A DNA stretch of 64,000 bases from Fulvimonas sp. R45 (GCF_030504985.1 NZ_JASERU010000006.1:182052-246051); one strand, 5' to 3'. Shown: positions 25,979 through 35,252, counted from the stretch's first letter. Notes: generated by a model not told the origin, from the letters alone. Numbers and translations are program-made.

Positions 25979-27364
25979 GTGAAGTCATCCGCCCGTTACC
26001 GCCGCCTGCTGCTGGCGGCGGCCGGCGCCTTGCCGCTGTGCGCCTGCGTCAGTTACGCGCCGTTGCCGCTGGGCCAGGGGCGCGGCGCGGACAGCGTGGC
26101 GCAGCTGTCCGCGCCGGTGCAGGCGATACCCGGCGAGCGCGCCGCCACGCACCGCTTCGATCCCGCCGACGGCCTGGACGTCACCGAGACGGCGATGCTG
26201 GCGCTGGCCAACGATCCCCAGCTCAGGCTGCAGCGCGACGCACTGGGCATGGCGCGCGCCCAGGCGTTCGCCGCCGGCCTGCTGCCCGATCCGCAGCTGT
26301 CGCTCGCGGGCGAGACGCCGACCAGCCACCAGCCCGGCCTCACCCACGCCTTCAACCTGGGGCTGGACTACGACGTCGGCGCGCTGCTGACGCGATCCGC
26401 GCGCAAGGCCGAGGCCCGCGGCAAGGCCCGACAGGCGAACCTGGAACTGCTGTGGTCCGAGTGGCAGACGGTGGCGCAGGCACGGCTGCTGTTCGACGAG
26501 ATATCCGCCGCGCGCGCGACGCAGGTGCGGCTCGCGCACGAAATCGCCGCGCTGGAGCCGCTGGACCGCCAGGTGCAGGCCGCGCTGGCCGCCGGCAACC
26601 TCACCTACGCCGCCGCCTCCGCCGGGCTCGACGCGCTGTCCGACGCGCGCCGCCAGCTGGCCGAGGCCGGCCGCGCGCGGGCGCAGTCCGAACACGACCT
26701 GCGCCTGCTGCTGGGCCTGTCCGCGCAGGCGCCGCTGCCGCTGGTCGGGCCGCCCTACCGCGCTCATCCCGGCCAGGCGCAGGTGGACGCGGCACTGGCC
26801 GCCCTGCCCGAACGCCGGCCCGACCTGCTGGCGCTGAAGGCCGGCTACGCGGCGCAGGAAGCCCAGCTGCGCGTGGAGATCCTCAGGCAGTTCCCGGCGA
26901 TCAGCCTCGGCTTCACCCGCGCGCGCGACACCAGCGACGTCTACACCCGCGGGCTCAGCCTCGGCATCACCCTGCCGCTGTTCGACCGCAACCGCGGCAA
27001 CATCGCCGTCGCCAAGGCCACCCGCCAGCAGTTGCACGACGATTACGACGCACGCCTGCGCACCGCACGCGCGGACGCGCGCCTGCTGCAGCTCGACCTC
27101 GCCTCGCTGGACGCGCAGCTCGCCGCGCTGCGGACGCACGCGCGGCAGCTCGACACCGCCCGCGACGCCGCGCGCGACGCCTGGCAGGCCGGCCAGCTCG
27201 ACTGGCCCACCTACCTCAGCATCCGCGGCAACGCCCTCGCCGCCGACCTGGCGCTGATCGCGCTGGAACAGGAACGGGCGAAGCAGGCGATCGCGCTGGA
27301 AACCCTGCTCGGCGGCGACTGGGACGACCGCGCCGCCAGGCCCGCCGGAGCCGCCACCTCATGA
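25979..27364 (+). CDS. Outer-membrane efflux protein (TolC family lipoprotein) of an RND system
   Basis: About 461 residues from the GTG at 25979 (an ATG at 25940 adds 13 residues). A signal peptide ends in the lipobox PLCAC. Two OEP alpha-helical/beta repeats follow, with a CzcC/CusC-like pattern (NDPQLRLQRDALGMARAQ near 75; YTRGLSLGITLPLFDRNRGNIAVAKA near 320). The stop overlaps the adaptor ATG by 4 bases. It is the outer duct of the RND pump encoded next, and the first gene of a three-gene operon. Confidence 0.85.
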   Translation: MKSSARYRRLLLAAAGALPLCACVSYAPLPLGQGRGADSVAQLSAPVQAIPGERAATHRFDPADGLDVTETAMLALANDPQLRLQRDALGMARAQAFAAGLLPDPQLSLAGETPTSHQPGLTHAFNLGLDYDVGALLTRSARKAEARGKARQANLELLWSEWQTVAQARLLFDEISAARATQVRLAHEIAALEPLDRQVQAALAAGNLTYAAASAGLDALSDARRQLAEAGRARAQSEHDLRLLLGLSAQAPLPLVGPPYRAHPGQAQVDAALAALPERRPDLLALKAGYAAQEAQLRVEILRQFPAISLGFTRARDTSDVYTRGLSLGITLPLFDRNRGNIAVAKATRQQLHDDYDARLRTARADARLLQLDLASLDAQLAALRTHARQLDTARDAARDAWQAGQLDWPTYLSIRGNALAADLALIALEQERAKQAIALETLLGGDWDDRAARPAGAATS

Positions 27365-28428
27365 CGACATCCCCATTCCGTTTCGCCGCTCCGCTGCTGG
27401 CCCTCGTCCTGCTCGCCGGTTGCGCACACGGCGGCAGCGACGATGAAGACAGCGGCACGACCACGCCTGCATCGAGCGTGGCGGTCACCACCGCGATGCC
27501 GGTGCGGCGCGGCTTCCACGACAGCGTCGAGGCCTTCGGCGAGGCCACCGGCGACCCGCGCCACGCGCGCAGCCTCAGCCTCGCCCATGGCGGCCAGGTC
27601 GTCGCGGTGCTGGCCAGCGCGGGCCAGGCCGTGCATGCCGGCACGCCGCTGCTGCGCATCGCACCCGATCCCGCCACCCGCCAGGCCTGGACGCAGGCGC
27701 GCAGCGCGCTGGCGCTGGCACAGGACGAGCTGCAGCGCACCGGCGCGCTGGCCGCGCGCCACCTGGCCACGCAATCGCAACTGGCCGCCGCGCGCAAGGC
27801 GGTGAGCGACGCGCAGGCCGCGCTGGCGGCGCAACGCGCGCTGGGCGGGGCGCAGGCCACCGACGTGCTGGCCGCGCCGTCCGATGGCGTGGTGACGCAG
27901 GTGCAGGTCGCGCTGGGCGAACGCTTCGCCGCCAATGCGCCGCTGCTCGCCTTCGTGCCCGCCGGCGGGCTGCTGGCGCAGCTCGGCGTGCCGGCGGACC
28001 AGGCATCCGGCGTGGTTGCCGGCATGCCGGTGGCGGTGCGCGCGGTGTATGGCGACGCCCGCGGCGAGGGCCGCGTGCTGGTGGCGGGCGCCGCGGTCGA
28101 TCCGCAGACCCATCTGGTGCCGGTGCAGGTGGCCCTGCCCGCCGCGCTGGCGGCACGGCTCACGCCCGGGGCCGCGCTCGAAGCCCAGATCGAGACTGCG
28201 TCCTATACCGCCTGGGCGGTGCCGCGCCGCGCGGTGCTGCACGACGACAAGGGCGGCTACCTGTTCCAGCTCGACCACGGCAAGGCGCGCCGCGTCGACG
28301 TGCGGCTGCGCCACCCCGGCGGCGACAGCGTGGGCGTGCTCGGCAAGCTCGACGCGGCCCTGCCGGTGATCGTGCAGGGCGCCTACGAGCTGGACGACGG
28401 CATGGCCGTGCGCGAGGACAAGCCGTGA
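27361..28428 (+). CDS. RND efflux periplasmic adaptor (HlyD-like lipoprotein)
   Basis: A 355-residue membrane-fusion protein. The signal peptide has the lipobox LLAGC (Cys near 21). An acidic Ser/Asp-rich linker is followed by lipoyl halves, a short alpha-hairpin rich in Ala/Gln (about 108-160) and beta-barrel and membrane-proximal domains to residue 350. It overlaps both neighbours by 4 bases. It joins the RND pump to the outer-membrane factor. Confidence 0.85.
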   Translation: MTTSPFRFAAPLLALVLLAGCAHGGSDDEDSGTTTPASSVAVTTAMPVRRGFHDSVEAFGEATGDPRHARSLSLAHGGQVVAVLASAGQAVHAGTPLLRIAPDPATRQAWTQARSALALAQDELQRTGALAARHLATQSQLAAARKAVSDAQAALAAQRALGGAQATDVLAAPSDGVVTQVQVALGERFAANAPLLAFVPAGGLLAQLGVPADQASGVVAGMPVAVRAVYGDARGEGRVLVAGAAVDPQTHLVPVQVALPAALAARLTPGAALEAQIETASYTAWAVPRRAVLHDDKGGYLFQLDHGKARRVDVRLRHPGGDSVGVLGKLDAALPVIVQGAYELDDGMAVREDKP

Positions 28429-31400
28429 CGAGCGCGCCGGCCACGCTCACGCACTGGATGCACCGGCACCGCCGCTCGCTGCTGTTCCTCGCCTTCGTGC
28501 TCGCCCTCGGCGGCATCGCCGGCGCGTTCAACCTGCCGGTATCGCTGTTCCCCAACGTATCGTTCCCACGCGTGCGGGTGAGCCTGGACGCCGGCGACCA
28601 GCCGGCCGACCAGATGGTGGTGAGCGTCACCCGGCCGGTGGAGGAAGCGATCCGCCGCGTGCGCGGCGTGCGCGAGGTGCGCTCCACCACCAGCCGCGGC
28701 AGCGCCGAGATCAACGTCGGCTTCGACTGGGGCGCGGACATGGGCCGCGCCCTGCTCGACGTGGACGCCGCCATCGGCGAGGTGCTGCCACGGATGCCGC
28801 CCGGCGTGGACGTGCAGGCGATCCGGCTCGACCCCACGGTGTTCCCGATCCTGGCCTACAGCCTCAGCTCGGACACGCTCACCCCGGCGCAGTTGCACGA
28901 TATCGCGGAGTTCCAGCTGCGCCCGCTGCTGTCCGGCATCCCCGGCGTGGCCCAGGTCGGCGTGCAGGGCGGCGACGTGGCCGAGTTCCATGTGGACGCG
29001 GACGCCGCGAAGCTGCGCGCGCAAGGCCTGACCCTGGCCGACCTCGACCACGCCGTGGCGAACGCCGCCACCCTGCAGGCGCTGGGCCGGCTGCAGGACC
29101 ACTACAAGCTCTACCTGCTGCTGGCGAACAACCAGCCGTCCACGGTGCAGGCGCTGGACGACGTGGTGCTGCGCGCCGGCCCGCGCGGCGTGCTGCGCCT
29201 GCGCGACGTGGCCACGGTGCACATGGACCGCCAGCCGCAATGGGTCCGCACCACCGCCGACGGCCACGACGCCGTGCTGCTGCAGGTGTTCCAGCAGCCG
29301 GACGGCAACAGCGTGCAGATCGCGCGCGACGTGAAGCAGCGGCTGGCCGACTACCGGCGGCAGGCGCCCGGCGGCCTGCACATCGCCAACTGGTACGACC
29401 AGACCCAGCTGGTGCTGGGCGCGGCCGGCAGCGTGCGCGACGCGATCCTGGTCGGCATCGTGCTGGCGGGCCTGGTGCTGTTCCTCTTCCTGCGCAACGT
29501 GCGGGTGATCCTGGTGGCGCTGATCGTGGTGCCGGCCACGTTGGCGATCACCGTGCTGCTGCTCGACCTGCTGCACATGAGCTTCAACATGATGACGCTG
29601 GGCGGCATGGCGGCCGCGGTGGGCCTGCTGGTGGACGACGTGATCGTGATGCTGGAGCACATCATGCGGCGCCTGCGCGACGGCGCCGGGCCGGACACGC
29701 CGTCCAGGGTCAGCGAACGCATCGCCGGCGCGGCGTGGGAATTCACCCGCCCGCTCACCGGCTCCAGCGCGGCCACCGTGGTGATCTTCCTGCCGCTGGC
29801 CTTCCTCGGCGGCGTCACCGGCGCGTTCTTCAAGGCGCTGTCGCTGACCATGGCCAGCGCGCTGGTGATCTCCTACCTGCTGACCTGGGTGGCGGTGCCG
29901 CTGCTGGCCGAATGGCTGATCGACGAACGCCACGCGGCCGAGCACCCGCCCGGGCGCCTCACCCGGCGCCTGCAGGCCAGCTACGAACGCACCCTGGGCC
30001 GCCTGCTGCGACGCCCCGCGCTGCTGCTGGTCGGCGTGGTCCCGCTGCTGCTGGTCGGCGTGCTGGCATATCGCCAGGTCGGCAGCGGCTTCATGCCGCA
30101 GATGGACGAAGGCGGCTTCACGCTGGATTACCTCTCGCCGCCGGGCACCTCGCTGGACGAGACCGACCGGCTGCTGCGCCAGGTCGAGGCGATCATCCGC
30201 GCCAACCCGTACGTGGACACCTATTCGCGCCGCACCGGACTGCAGCTCGGCGGCGGCCTCACCGAAGCGAACACCGGCGACATCTTCGTGCGCCTCAAGA
30301 ACGGCTCGCGGCCGTCCACCAGCACCGTGATGGAGCAGATCCGCCAGCAGATCGAAGCCAGGGTGCCGGGCCTGGACGTGGACGTCTCGCAGCTGATGGA
30401 GGACCTGATCGGCGACCTCACCGAGGTGCCGCAACCGATCGAGATCAAGCTCTACGGCGACGACCAGGCGCAGCTCGACGCCACCGCGAAGAAGGTCGCC
30501 GCGGCGATCGGCAAGGTCAGCGGCGTGGCCGAGGTGCGCGACGGCATCAACCCCGCGGGCGATGCGCTGGACGTCAAGGTCGACCCGGTGAAGGCCGGGC
30601 TGCTCGGGCTGGATCCGGCGGCGGTGGCGCAGCAGGTGGCCGACGCCGCCGCGGGTACCGTGGCCGCGCAGCTGCCGCAGGGGCCGAAGATGGTCGGCAT
30701 CCGCGTCTGGCTGCCGCCGTCCGCGCGCGCGCAGTCGGAACAGCTCGCGGCGCTGCCGATCCGCGCCGCCGACGGCTACGTGGTGCCGCTGTCCGAACTG
30801 GCTACCCTGCGCGTGGAACAGGGCCAGCCGGAGATCGACCGCGACAACCTCAAGCGCATGGTGGCGGTGACCGCGCGCATCGTGGGCCGCGACCTGGGCT
30901 CCACCGTGGCCGACGTGAAGCGGGTACTGGCGAAACCCGGCCTGCTGCCGCCGGGCATGTACCACGAACTGGGTGGCCTCTACGCGCAGCAGCAGACCGC
31001 CTTCCACGACCTCGGCGTCGTGATGCTGGCGGCCGTGGCGCTGGTGTTCGCCCTGCTGCTGTTCCTGTACGAAAGCTTCCGCGTGGCGCTGGCGATCATG
31101 GCCGCGCCGCTGCTGGCGCTGGCCGCGGTGTTCGTGGGGCTGTGGCTCACCGGCATCGAGCTGAACATCTCGGCCATGATGGGCATGACGATGATCGTGG
31201 GCATCGTCACCGAGCTGGCGATCTTCTACTTCTCCGAACTCGACGACGCGGCGCGGCGCATGCCGCTGCACGAGGCGATGCTGCATGCCGGCCACCACCG
31301 CATGCGGCCGATCCTGATGTCCACCGTGGCCGCCATCCTCACCCTGCTGCCGCTGGCCCTGGCCATCGGCCAGGGCTCGCAGATGCAGCAGCCGCTGGCC

Positions 31401-31508
31401 GTGGCCATCATCGCCGGCATGCTGGTGCAGGTGCCGCTGGTGCTGCTGGTGATGCCGGCGCTGTATGCGTGGCTGGCGGGGGCGAGGAATCCGCCCAGGC
31501 CTGCGTAG
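28425..31508 (+). CDS. RND-family efflux pump, inner-membrane permease
   Basis: A 1027-residue protein of standard RND length with twelve helices and two large periplasmic loops. The N-terminus resembles HAE-type pumps (LPVSLFPNVSFPRVRVS). TM4 carries the paired Asp of the proton relay (GLLVDDVIVMLEH near 402). TM10, where AcrB has an essential Lys, reads VGIVTELAIFYFSE, so no Lys is present. Together with the adaptor and duct it forms a complete tripartite pump, but whether the cargo is drugs, metals or something else cannot be decided from motifs. No regulator gene is adjacent. Confidence 0.9.
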   Translation: MTSAPATLTHWMHRHRRSLLFLAFVLALGGIAGAFNLPVSLFPNVSFPRVRVSLDAGDQPADQMVVSVTRPVEEAIRRVRGVREVRSTTSRGSAEINVGFDWGADMGRALLDVDAAIGEVLPRMPPGVDVQAIRLDPTVFPILAYSLSSDTLTPAQLHDIAEFQLRPLLSGIPGVAQVGVQGGDVAEFHVDADAAKLRAQGLTLADLDHAVANAATLQALGRLQDHYKLYLLLANNQPSTVQALDDVVLRAGPRGVLRLRDVATVHMDRQPQWVRTTADGHDAVLLQVFQQPDGNSVQIARDVKQRLADYRRQAPGGLHIANWYDQTQLVLGAAGSVRDAILVGIVLAGLVLFLFLRNVRVILVALIVVPATLAITVLLLDLLHMSFNMMTLGGMAAAVGLLVDDVIVMLEHIMRRLRDGAGPDTPSRVSERIAGAAWEFTRPLTGSSAATVVIFLPLAFLGGVTGAFFKALSLTMASALVISYLLTWVAVPLLAEWLIDERHAAEHPPGRLTRRLQASYERTLGRLLRRPALLLVGVVPLLLVGVLAYRQVGSGFMPQMDEGGFTLDYLSPPGTSLDETDRLLRQVEAIIRANPYVDTYSRRTGLQLGGGLTEANTGDIFVRLKNGSRPSTSTVMEQIRQQIEARVPGLDVDVSQLMEDLIGDLTEVPQPIEIKLYGDDQAQLDATAKKVAAAIGKVSGVAEVRDGINPAGDALDVKVDPVKAGLLGLDPAAVAQQVADAAAGTVAAQLPQGPKMVGIRVWLPPSARAQSEQLAALPIRAADGYVVPLSELATLRVEQGQPEIDRDNLKRMVAVTARIVGRDLGSTVADVKRVLAKPGLLPPGMYHELGGLYAQQQTAFHDLGVVMLAAVALVFALLLFLYESFRVALAIMAAPLLALAAVFVGLWLTGIELNISAMMGMTMIVGIVTELAIFYFSELDDAARRMPLHEAMLHAGHHRMRPILMSTVAAILTLLPLALAIGQGSQMQQPLAVAIIAGMLVQVPLVLLVMPALYAWLAGARNPPRPA

Positions 31509-31862
31509 GGGCCGACGCGGGTTTCCTCTCGACTCCCACTGCTGACCGGAATATGTTGACGCCGATCAAGTCGGCAAACAGGCTGCGGGCAAGACACCGT
31601 CTGCTTCGAAGAAGAAGCGGGCAGCCCCTTCCCTGCGCGCAGGGAAGGGGTGGGGAGGGGTGCTTCTGGCGTGAAAGCGAAGGCGTTACCCCCTCCCAGC
31701 CTCCCCCTGCACGCAGGGGGAGGAGCGTATCCAGCGGCAGTCGCGGAGGGCTGGAACGGGCGCGCACGATGGGCATCCATGCATGGCGGGATAAGAACAG
31801 GCTAAGCATGGCGGCGTAACGTGCGGCGCCAGCGACTCCCATCACTGCCGACGGAGAAACCC
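31509..31862. other. Gene-free stretch after the RND operon
   Basis: I see no coding region here. It contains the double-hairpin repeat at 31625-31723 and, near the 3' end, a GGAG Shine-Dalgarno for the PepSY gene. Another in-frame GTG at 31821 could extend that gene upstream. Confidence 0.5.
31625..31723. repeat. REP/BIME-like double-hairpin palindrome, variant
   Basis: Hairpin one (31625-31650) is a perfect palindrome CCCCTTCCCTGC/GCAGGGAAGGGG. Hairpin two (31700-31723) has a CCTCCCCCTGC arm. Between them GGGGTGGGGAGGGGT and ACCCCCTCCC can pair. The architecture matches the elements at 20574 and 59779 although the sequence differs. It is located after the RND pump gene. Confidence 0.75.
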
Positions 31863-32165
31863 GTGCGCACAGCCATTGCCATCGCCCTCCCGCTCGCGTT
31901 CTGCAGCCTTGCATTCGTCACGCATGCCGGATCGCCTCCCCCGCTGGCCGCACGAGCGAAGATCGATCTGCCGCATGCGCGCAAGATCGCATTGACGGCC
32001 TGTCCCGGCCGTGTCGTGAAGCAGGAACTCGAGAAGGAAACGGGCGGCAGCGGTTTGCGCTACTCGTTCGACATCAGGTCCGGCAAGGACACGCGCGAAG
32101 TGGGCGTGGACGCCGTCACCGGCAAGGTGCTCGAAAATTCGCTCGACAACAACGACGCGGATTGA
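31863..32165 (+). CDS. Small secreted PepSY-domain protein
   Basis: A 100-residue protein starting at GTG 31863, six bases after GGAG (an in-frame GTG at 31821 is an alternative). A signal peptide (1-24, ending THAGS-like) precedes a single PepSY domain: ARKIALTACPGRVVKQELEKE, then RYSFDIRSGKDTREVGVDAVTGKVLEN. Such proteins sit in the periplasm and may inhibit peptidases or sense metals. They often accompany two-component or redox genes. Two small GC-rich hairpins (32167-32183 and 32190-32212) lie just after the stop. Confidence 0.75.
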   Translation: MRTAIAIALPLAFCSLAFVTHAGSPPPLAARAKIDLPHARKIALTACPGRVVKQELEKETGGSGLRYSFDIRSGKDTREVGVDAVTGKVLENSLDNNDAD

Positions 32166-32374
32166 GGCCCGGACCCGACCGGGCGCTTGATGTCGCCTCG
32201 CACAAGCAGGCGACCTCCCACGCACGGGATTCGGATGACGGCCGGCATCCGGAGTGCTGCCTGCACCGAAGCCAGCCGGGGCCTAAGTAAAGCCAAAGCC
32301 TTGGCCGGCAGTATCCCGCCGGCCACCGAACGCCCATGCCGCGCATCCGGTGCAGACCCGCCGGAGACGTACCC

Positions 32375-32998
32375 ATGCGCCACGTCATCACCCCCCTGGC
32401 CTGTTGCGCGGCCTTGTTGCTCAGCCCGCTCGCCCATGCCGGCGGCGGGCCTTTGGGCATCGATCACCGCCTGCACTACGACAACAGCGGCATCTGGAAG
32501 CGCAGCACGCAGGTGAAGGTGGAGTACGCCACGGCGCTGACCGTGCTGGGCGGCTCGCTGGTGCTGGGCGACGACGACAAGCTGGGTGACACGTTCTGGC
32601 GTTCGCTGGACGCGGTGGCGTTCTCCAGCATCACGGCGCAGGCCATGAAGTGGACCTTCCAGCGCGAACGCCCTTCGGACACCAGCGATCCCAATCGCTT
32701 CTTCAAGGGCATCCACAACGAGAGCTTCCCCAGCGGCGAGGTCACCATGATCTCGGCGGCGGTGACACCGTTCGTGATCAACTACGGCCACGACCACCCG
32801 GCCGTCTACGCGCTGGAGTTGTTGCCGCTGTACGACGCGGTGGCCCGCCTGAAGGTGCGCGGACACTGGCAGAGCGACGTGCTGGTGGGCGCCGCACTGG
32901 GCACCGGCTTCGGCATCTGGGCCACGCACACGCACAGCCCGGTCATCCTCGGCTGGCTGCCGGGCGGCTTCCAGGTGGGCTGGGTGCACCGATTCTGA
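32375..32998 (+). CDS. PAP2-family phosphatase, secreted or membrane-associated
   Basis: A 207-residue protein with a cleavable signal (cut near AHA-GGG, 22). PAP2 motif C1 is KWTFQRERP (KX6RP) near 90. C2 reads SFPSGE near 118, where the family normally has PSGH. C3 is RGHWQSDVLVG near 166. So the C2 His that protonates the leaving group is Glu here, while the nucleophile His in C3 and the Arg/Lys residues are kept. GGAG 9 bases ahead supports ATG 32375. Substrate may be a lipid phosphate; reduced or altered catalysis is possible. Confidence 0.8.
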   Translation: MRHVITPLACCAALLLSPLAHAGGGPLGIDHRLHYDNSGIWKRSTQVKVEYATALTVLGGSLVLGDDDKLGDTFWRSLDAVAFSSITAQAMKWTFQRERPSDTSDPNRFFKGIHNESFPSGEVTMISAAVTPFVINYGHDHPAVYALELLPLYDAVARLKVRGHWQSDVLVGAALGTGFGIWATHTHSPVILGWLPGGFQVGWVHRF

Positions 32999-33040
32999 GG
33001 GTTCCAGCGGCGCGGGCGAGGCGCCCGCGGGCACGTCCCC

Positions 33041-33409
33041 TCAAACCTCGGGCTCGTGGCAGACCACCTCGATGTTGTGCCCGTCCGGGCCGATGACGAA
33101 GGCCGCGTAGTACCTGCCGCTGTAGTTCGGACGCAGGCCGGGCGCGCCGTTGTCCCTGGCGCCGGCCTCCAGGGCCGCGCGGTGGAAGGCCTGGACCTGC
33201 TCGCGGTTCCCGGCCACGAAGGCCAGGTGGAGGCGCGCGGGCTTCTCCTCGGTCGGACAGAGGCACAACGACGTCTTGCCGTCCGCGCTCAGTTCGATGC
33301 CGGGCGGCCCTTCCGCGACCACGACCATGCCGATCGGCGCGAGCGCCTTGAGGAAGAACGCCTTGCTCGCCGCGTAATCGGTGACGCCGAACAGGATGTG
33401 GTCGAACAT
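33041..33409 (-). CDS. VOC-superfamily (glyoxalase-fold) protein
   Basis: A 122-residue protein of one VOC module pair. It starts MFDHILFGVTDYAASKAFF and ends in the family's terminal GPDGHNIEVVCHEPE, with the usual metal-ligand positions His (near 4), Glu or His in the middle, and Glu near 116. It is a small cytoplasmic enzyme, possibly a glyoxalase, dioxygenase-like or antibiotic-binding protein. First of several small, unrelated enzyme genes on the minus strand. Confidence 0.8.
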   Translation of the reverse strand: MFDHILFGVTDYAASKAFFLKALAPIGMVVVAEGPPGIELSADGKTSLCLCPTEEKPARLHLAFVAGNREQVQAFHRAALEAGARDNGAPGLRPNYSGRYYAAFVIGPDGHNIEVVCHEPEV

Positions 33410-33520
33410 GGAGGCTCCTGATCTGCCTACGTGCAGCCCAACGCCCGGATGAACAGCTTTGCATGGGAGCTGGCGCTTGAACCAAGCGCACGCTGCGAAA
33501 CGTGAATGGGTGATCGACGG

Positions 33521-33916
33521 TCAATCGATGACCGCGATCGCATCAACCTCGACAAGATAGCCTGGCGATAGCGATGCCACGCCAAGCACCACGTCTGCGG
33601 GCTTGTGACCTCCGAACAGCGTTTTCCGTGCCTCCTCGATAATCGGCAGGCATTTGTCGCGTTCGTAATCGACGACGTAGATGGTGATTCTTGCGACCTG
33701 CTTGGGTTCGGCGCCGGCAGCAGCAAGCGCACGGCCCAGATTTGCGTACACCTGGCGTGCCTGAACCGCAAGATCGCCGTGACCAACAAGATTGCCGTTG
33801 ATGTCTTCAGGCTCCTGACCCGAGACAAACACCAGTTTGCTGCCGGTCGCCACGACGACCTGGGTGTATGTCTGCTGAGGCGGCAGATCACCGGGATTGA
33901 GGCACGTGAGAGTCAT
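33521..33916 (-). CDS. RidA/YjgF/YER057c-family protein
   Basis: A 131-residue protein of the trimeric RidA family with VFVSGQEPEDINGNLVGHGDLAVQARQVYANLGRALAAAGA-type order and the terminal segment YLVEVDAIAVID. RidA proper has a catalytic Arg near 105 (PARxxxxV), but here the segment reads HKPADVVLGVASL, without that Arg. This suggests a Rid subfamily member without 2-aminoacrylate deaminase activity. Located between VOC and GFA genes. Confidence 0.8.
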   Translation of the reverse strand: MTLTCLNPGDLPPQQTYTQVVVATGSKLVFVSGQEPEDINGNLVGHGDLAVQARQVYANLGRALAAAGAEPKQVARITIYVVDYERDKCLPIIEEARKTLFGGHKPADVVLGVASLSPGYLVEVDAIAVID

Positions 33917-34012
33917 CGGATTACATCTCCTTCGGCCTTGCTTCGAGGGGAGGATGCGCCGGCGTGATGCCCGCATCGATGGCGCATGCAGGCGATCGCA
34001 CGAAACCGCCGG

Positions 34013-34420
34013 TCAAGGCGCCCCGCGATCCTTCGGGTGGTTGATTCCGTCGTTGGTCGGAACCGCCGGGAGGTCGAAAGGATTGACGCCCTCGAGGCAG
34101 CCGACGTTGTAGCCGTACTGCCCGGGGTCGGAGCGCCGCTGATGGTGCGTGTGGATGCCGCAGATGGAGCAGAAGTAATGCCTGGCCGTGTGTGTGTTGA
34201 ACCCGTAGACCTTGAGCTGCCCCGCGCCCCTGACGACGTGGAGCCCACCCAGCGGCACGGACGCCACGATGGTGCCCCGGCGTCGACAGTACGAACAGTC
34301 GCAACGGCGCGGGTCAACCACCCCGTCCGGCAGGTCCAGGAGCCATTCCACGGCACCGCAGTGGCAGCTGGCGCGGTGCCTGGCCTGGATGGTCGTGGCG
34401 CCGATAGTCTTGAAATTCAT
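34013..34420 (-). CDS. GFA-family (glutathione-dependent formaldehyde-activating-like) zinc protein
   Basis: A 135-residue protein with the Mss4-like GFA fold. Zinc ligands are CHCGAV near 17, CDCSYCRRRG near 38-42 and FCSICGIHTHH near 82, all intact. AGGAGC six bases before ATG 34420 fixes the start over the longer frame. Family function ranges from glutathione/formaldehyde adduct chemistry to unknown. Same strand as neighbouring RidA and YciI genes but with a separate spacer. Confidence 0.82.
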   Translation of the reverse strand: MNFKTIGATTIQARHRASCHCGAVEWLLDLPDGVVDPRRCDCSYCRRRGTIVASVPLGGLHVVRGAGQLKVYGFNTHTARHYFCSICGIHTHHQRRSDPGQYGYNVGCLEGVNPFDLPAVPTNDGINHPKDRGAP

Positions 34421-34826
34421 CCGGCAGCTCCTGCATCCGGCCATTGCACCCGTATCGCGCCGCGAGGCGGCGCCGTCCGCCGCGAATCGTCAGGCATGCC
34501 AGCGACGAAGCATGGACACCGCCATTCCGACGATCCGGTCTTTCGCCAACTCATACGTGTCTCCATGGGGTCCCGCCAGGCACGGCGACGATACGGAGAT
34601 TCCCGAGTCCCGGCCCGTTTTGCAATGCCGGCAGCGGCGTCACCGCATCCGCCGTGCCCTGGAAGCATGTGACCGGTGTCGCACGGCCGCGCGATAGCGC
34701 CTGCGCCAGCGAGAAGCCATGCCGCAAAATGTATCGGCCCGGACGAGCTGCCATGCGCCCAATTCACCGGTTACATGCCACTCCCCTTCCAAGGCCGAAG
34801 GGGAGAAGCGATTCCGGCCGAGCGGA
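34421..34826. other. Gene-free stretch between GFA and YciI genes
   Basis: I find no convincing coding region in either strand. A hairpin CTCCCCTTC/GAAGGGGAG (about 34784-34806) lies 20 bases past the stop of the minus-strand YciI-like gene and could end its transcript, although no T-run follows. The remainder may be remnant DNA. Confidence 0.45.
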
Positions 34827-35252
34827 TCAGGCAACCCCAAGCTTGCCGCGCTCCCCGCCGCGGGGCGCCGCGAGTTCCTCGGGCGTCACGAACTCGGCGA
34901 GATCCTCCACTTCGTAGAACGGCAGGATTTCGATCACGCTTCCCGCCGTCATCGGGGCGCGCTTTACCCAGGCCAGAGCCTCGTCGATGTCCTTGACCTG
35001 CCAGATCGAGAAGCCGGCCACCAACTCCTTGCTCTCGGCGAACGGTCCGTCGACGACCGCAAGCTCGGTGCCGTCGAAGGTCAGCCGCCTGGACTCGGGG
35101 CCGTTCTTCAGGCCGGCGGCGGCCACGAAGACGCCGGCCTCGACCAGTTCCTCGGTGAACCGGTCCATCGCCGCAAACGCCTCAAGCTCCTCGGGCGTGG
35201 GAGCACTCAGATCGCCGAGCTCGGCGACTTTCGTAAACACCATGACTCGCAT
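34827..35252 (-). CDS. YciI-like (DGPF-domain) protein
   Basis: A 141-residue alpha-beta barrel protein of the YCII/DGPF family. Seen: MRVMVFTKVAELG, the DGPFAESKELVAGFSIWQVKDIDEALAWVKRAP signature region (about 69-100) and a Glu-rich C-terminus. Such proteins occur beside ECF sigma factor genes or as stand-alone genes, and their role is poorly known. No ECF sigma factor is seen here. The start is ATG 35252, preceded by GGAGAAA. Confidence 0.82.
   Translation of the reverse strand: MRVMVFTKVAELGDLSAPTPEELEAFAAMDRFTEELVEAGVFVAAAGLKNGPESRRLTFDGTELAVVDGPFAESKELVAGFSIWQVKDIDEALAWVKRAPMTAGSVIEILPFYEVEDLAEFVTPEELAAPRGGERGKLGVA

Noticed and set aside
33421..33530. Possible integron attC site (GCCCAAC near 33431) by the row of small enzymes
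   Set aside because: The core-like heptamer has no matching GTTRRRY partner at the expected distance and no paired inner boxes.
34445..34767. Short open frames in the gap between GFA and YciI genes
   Set aside because: No ribosome site, no recognisable domain, and the composition is typical of a random high-GC frame.
34784..34806. Rho-independent terminator for the YciI-like gene
   Set aside because: The stem is good (9 bp), but no T-run follows on the minus strand, so it is only mentioned as a hairpin.
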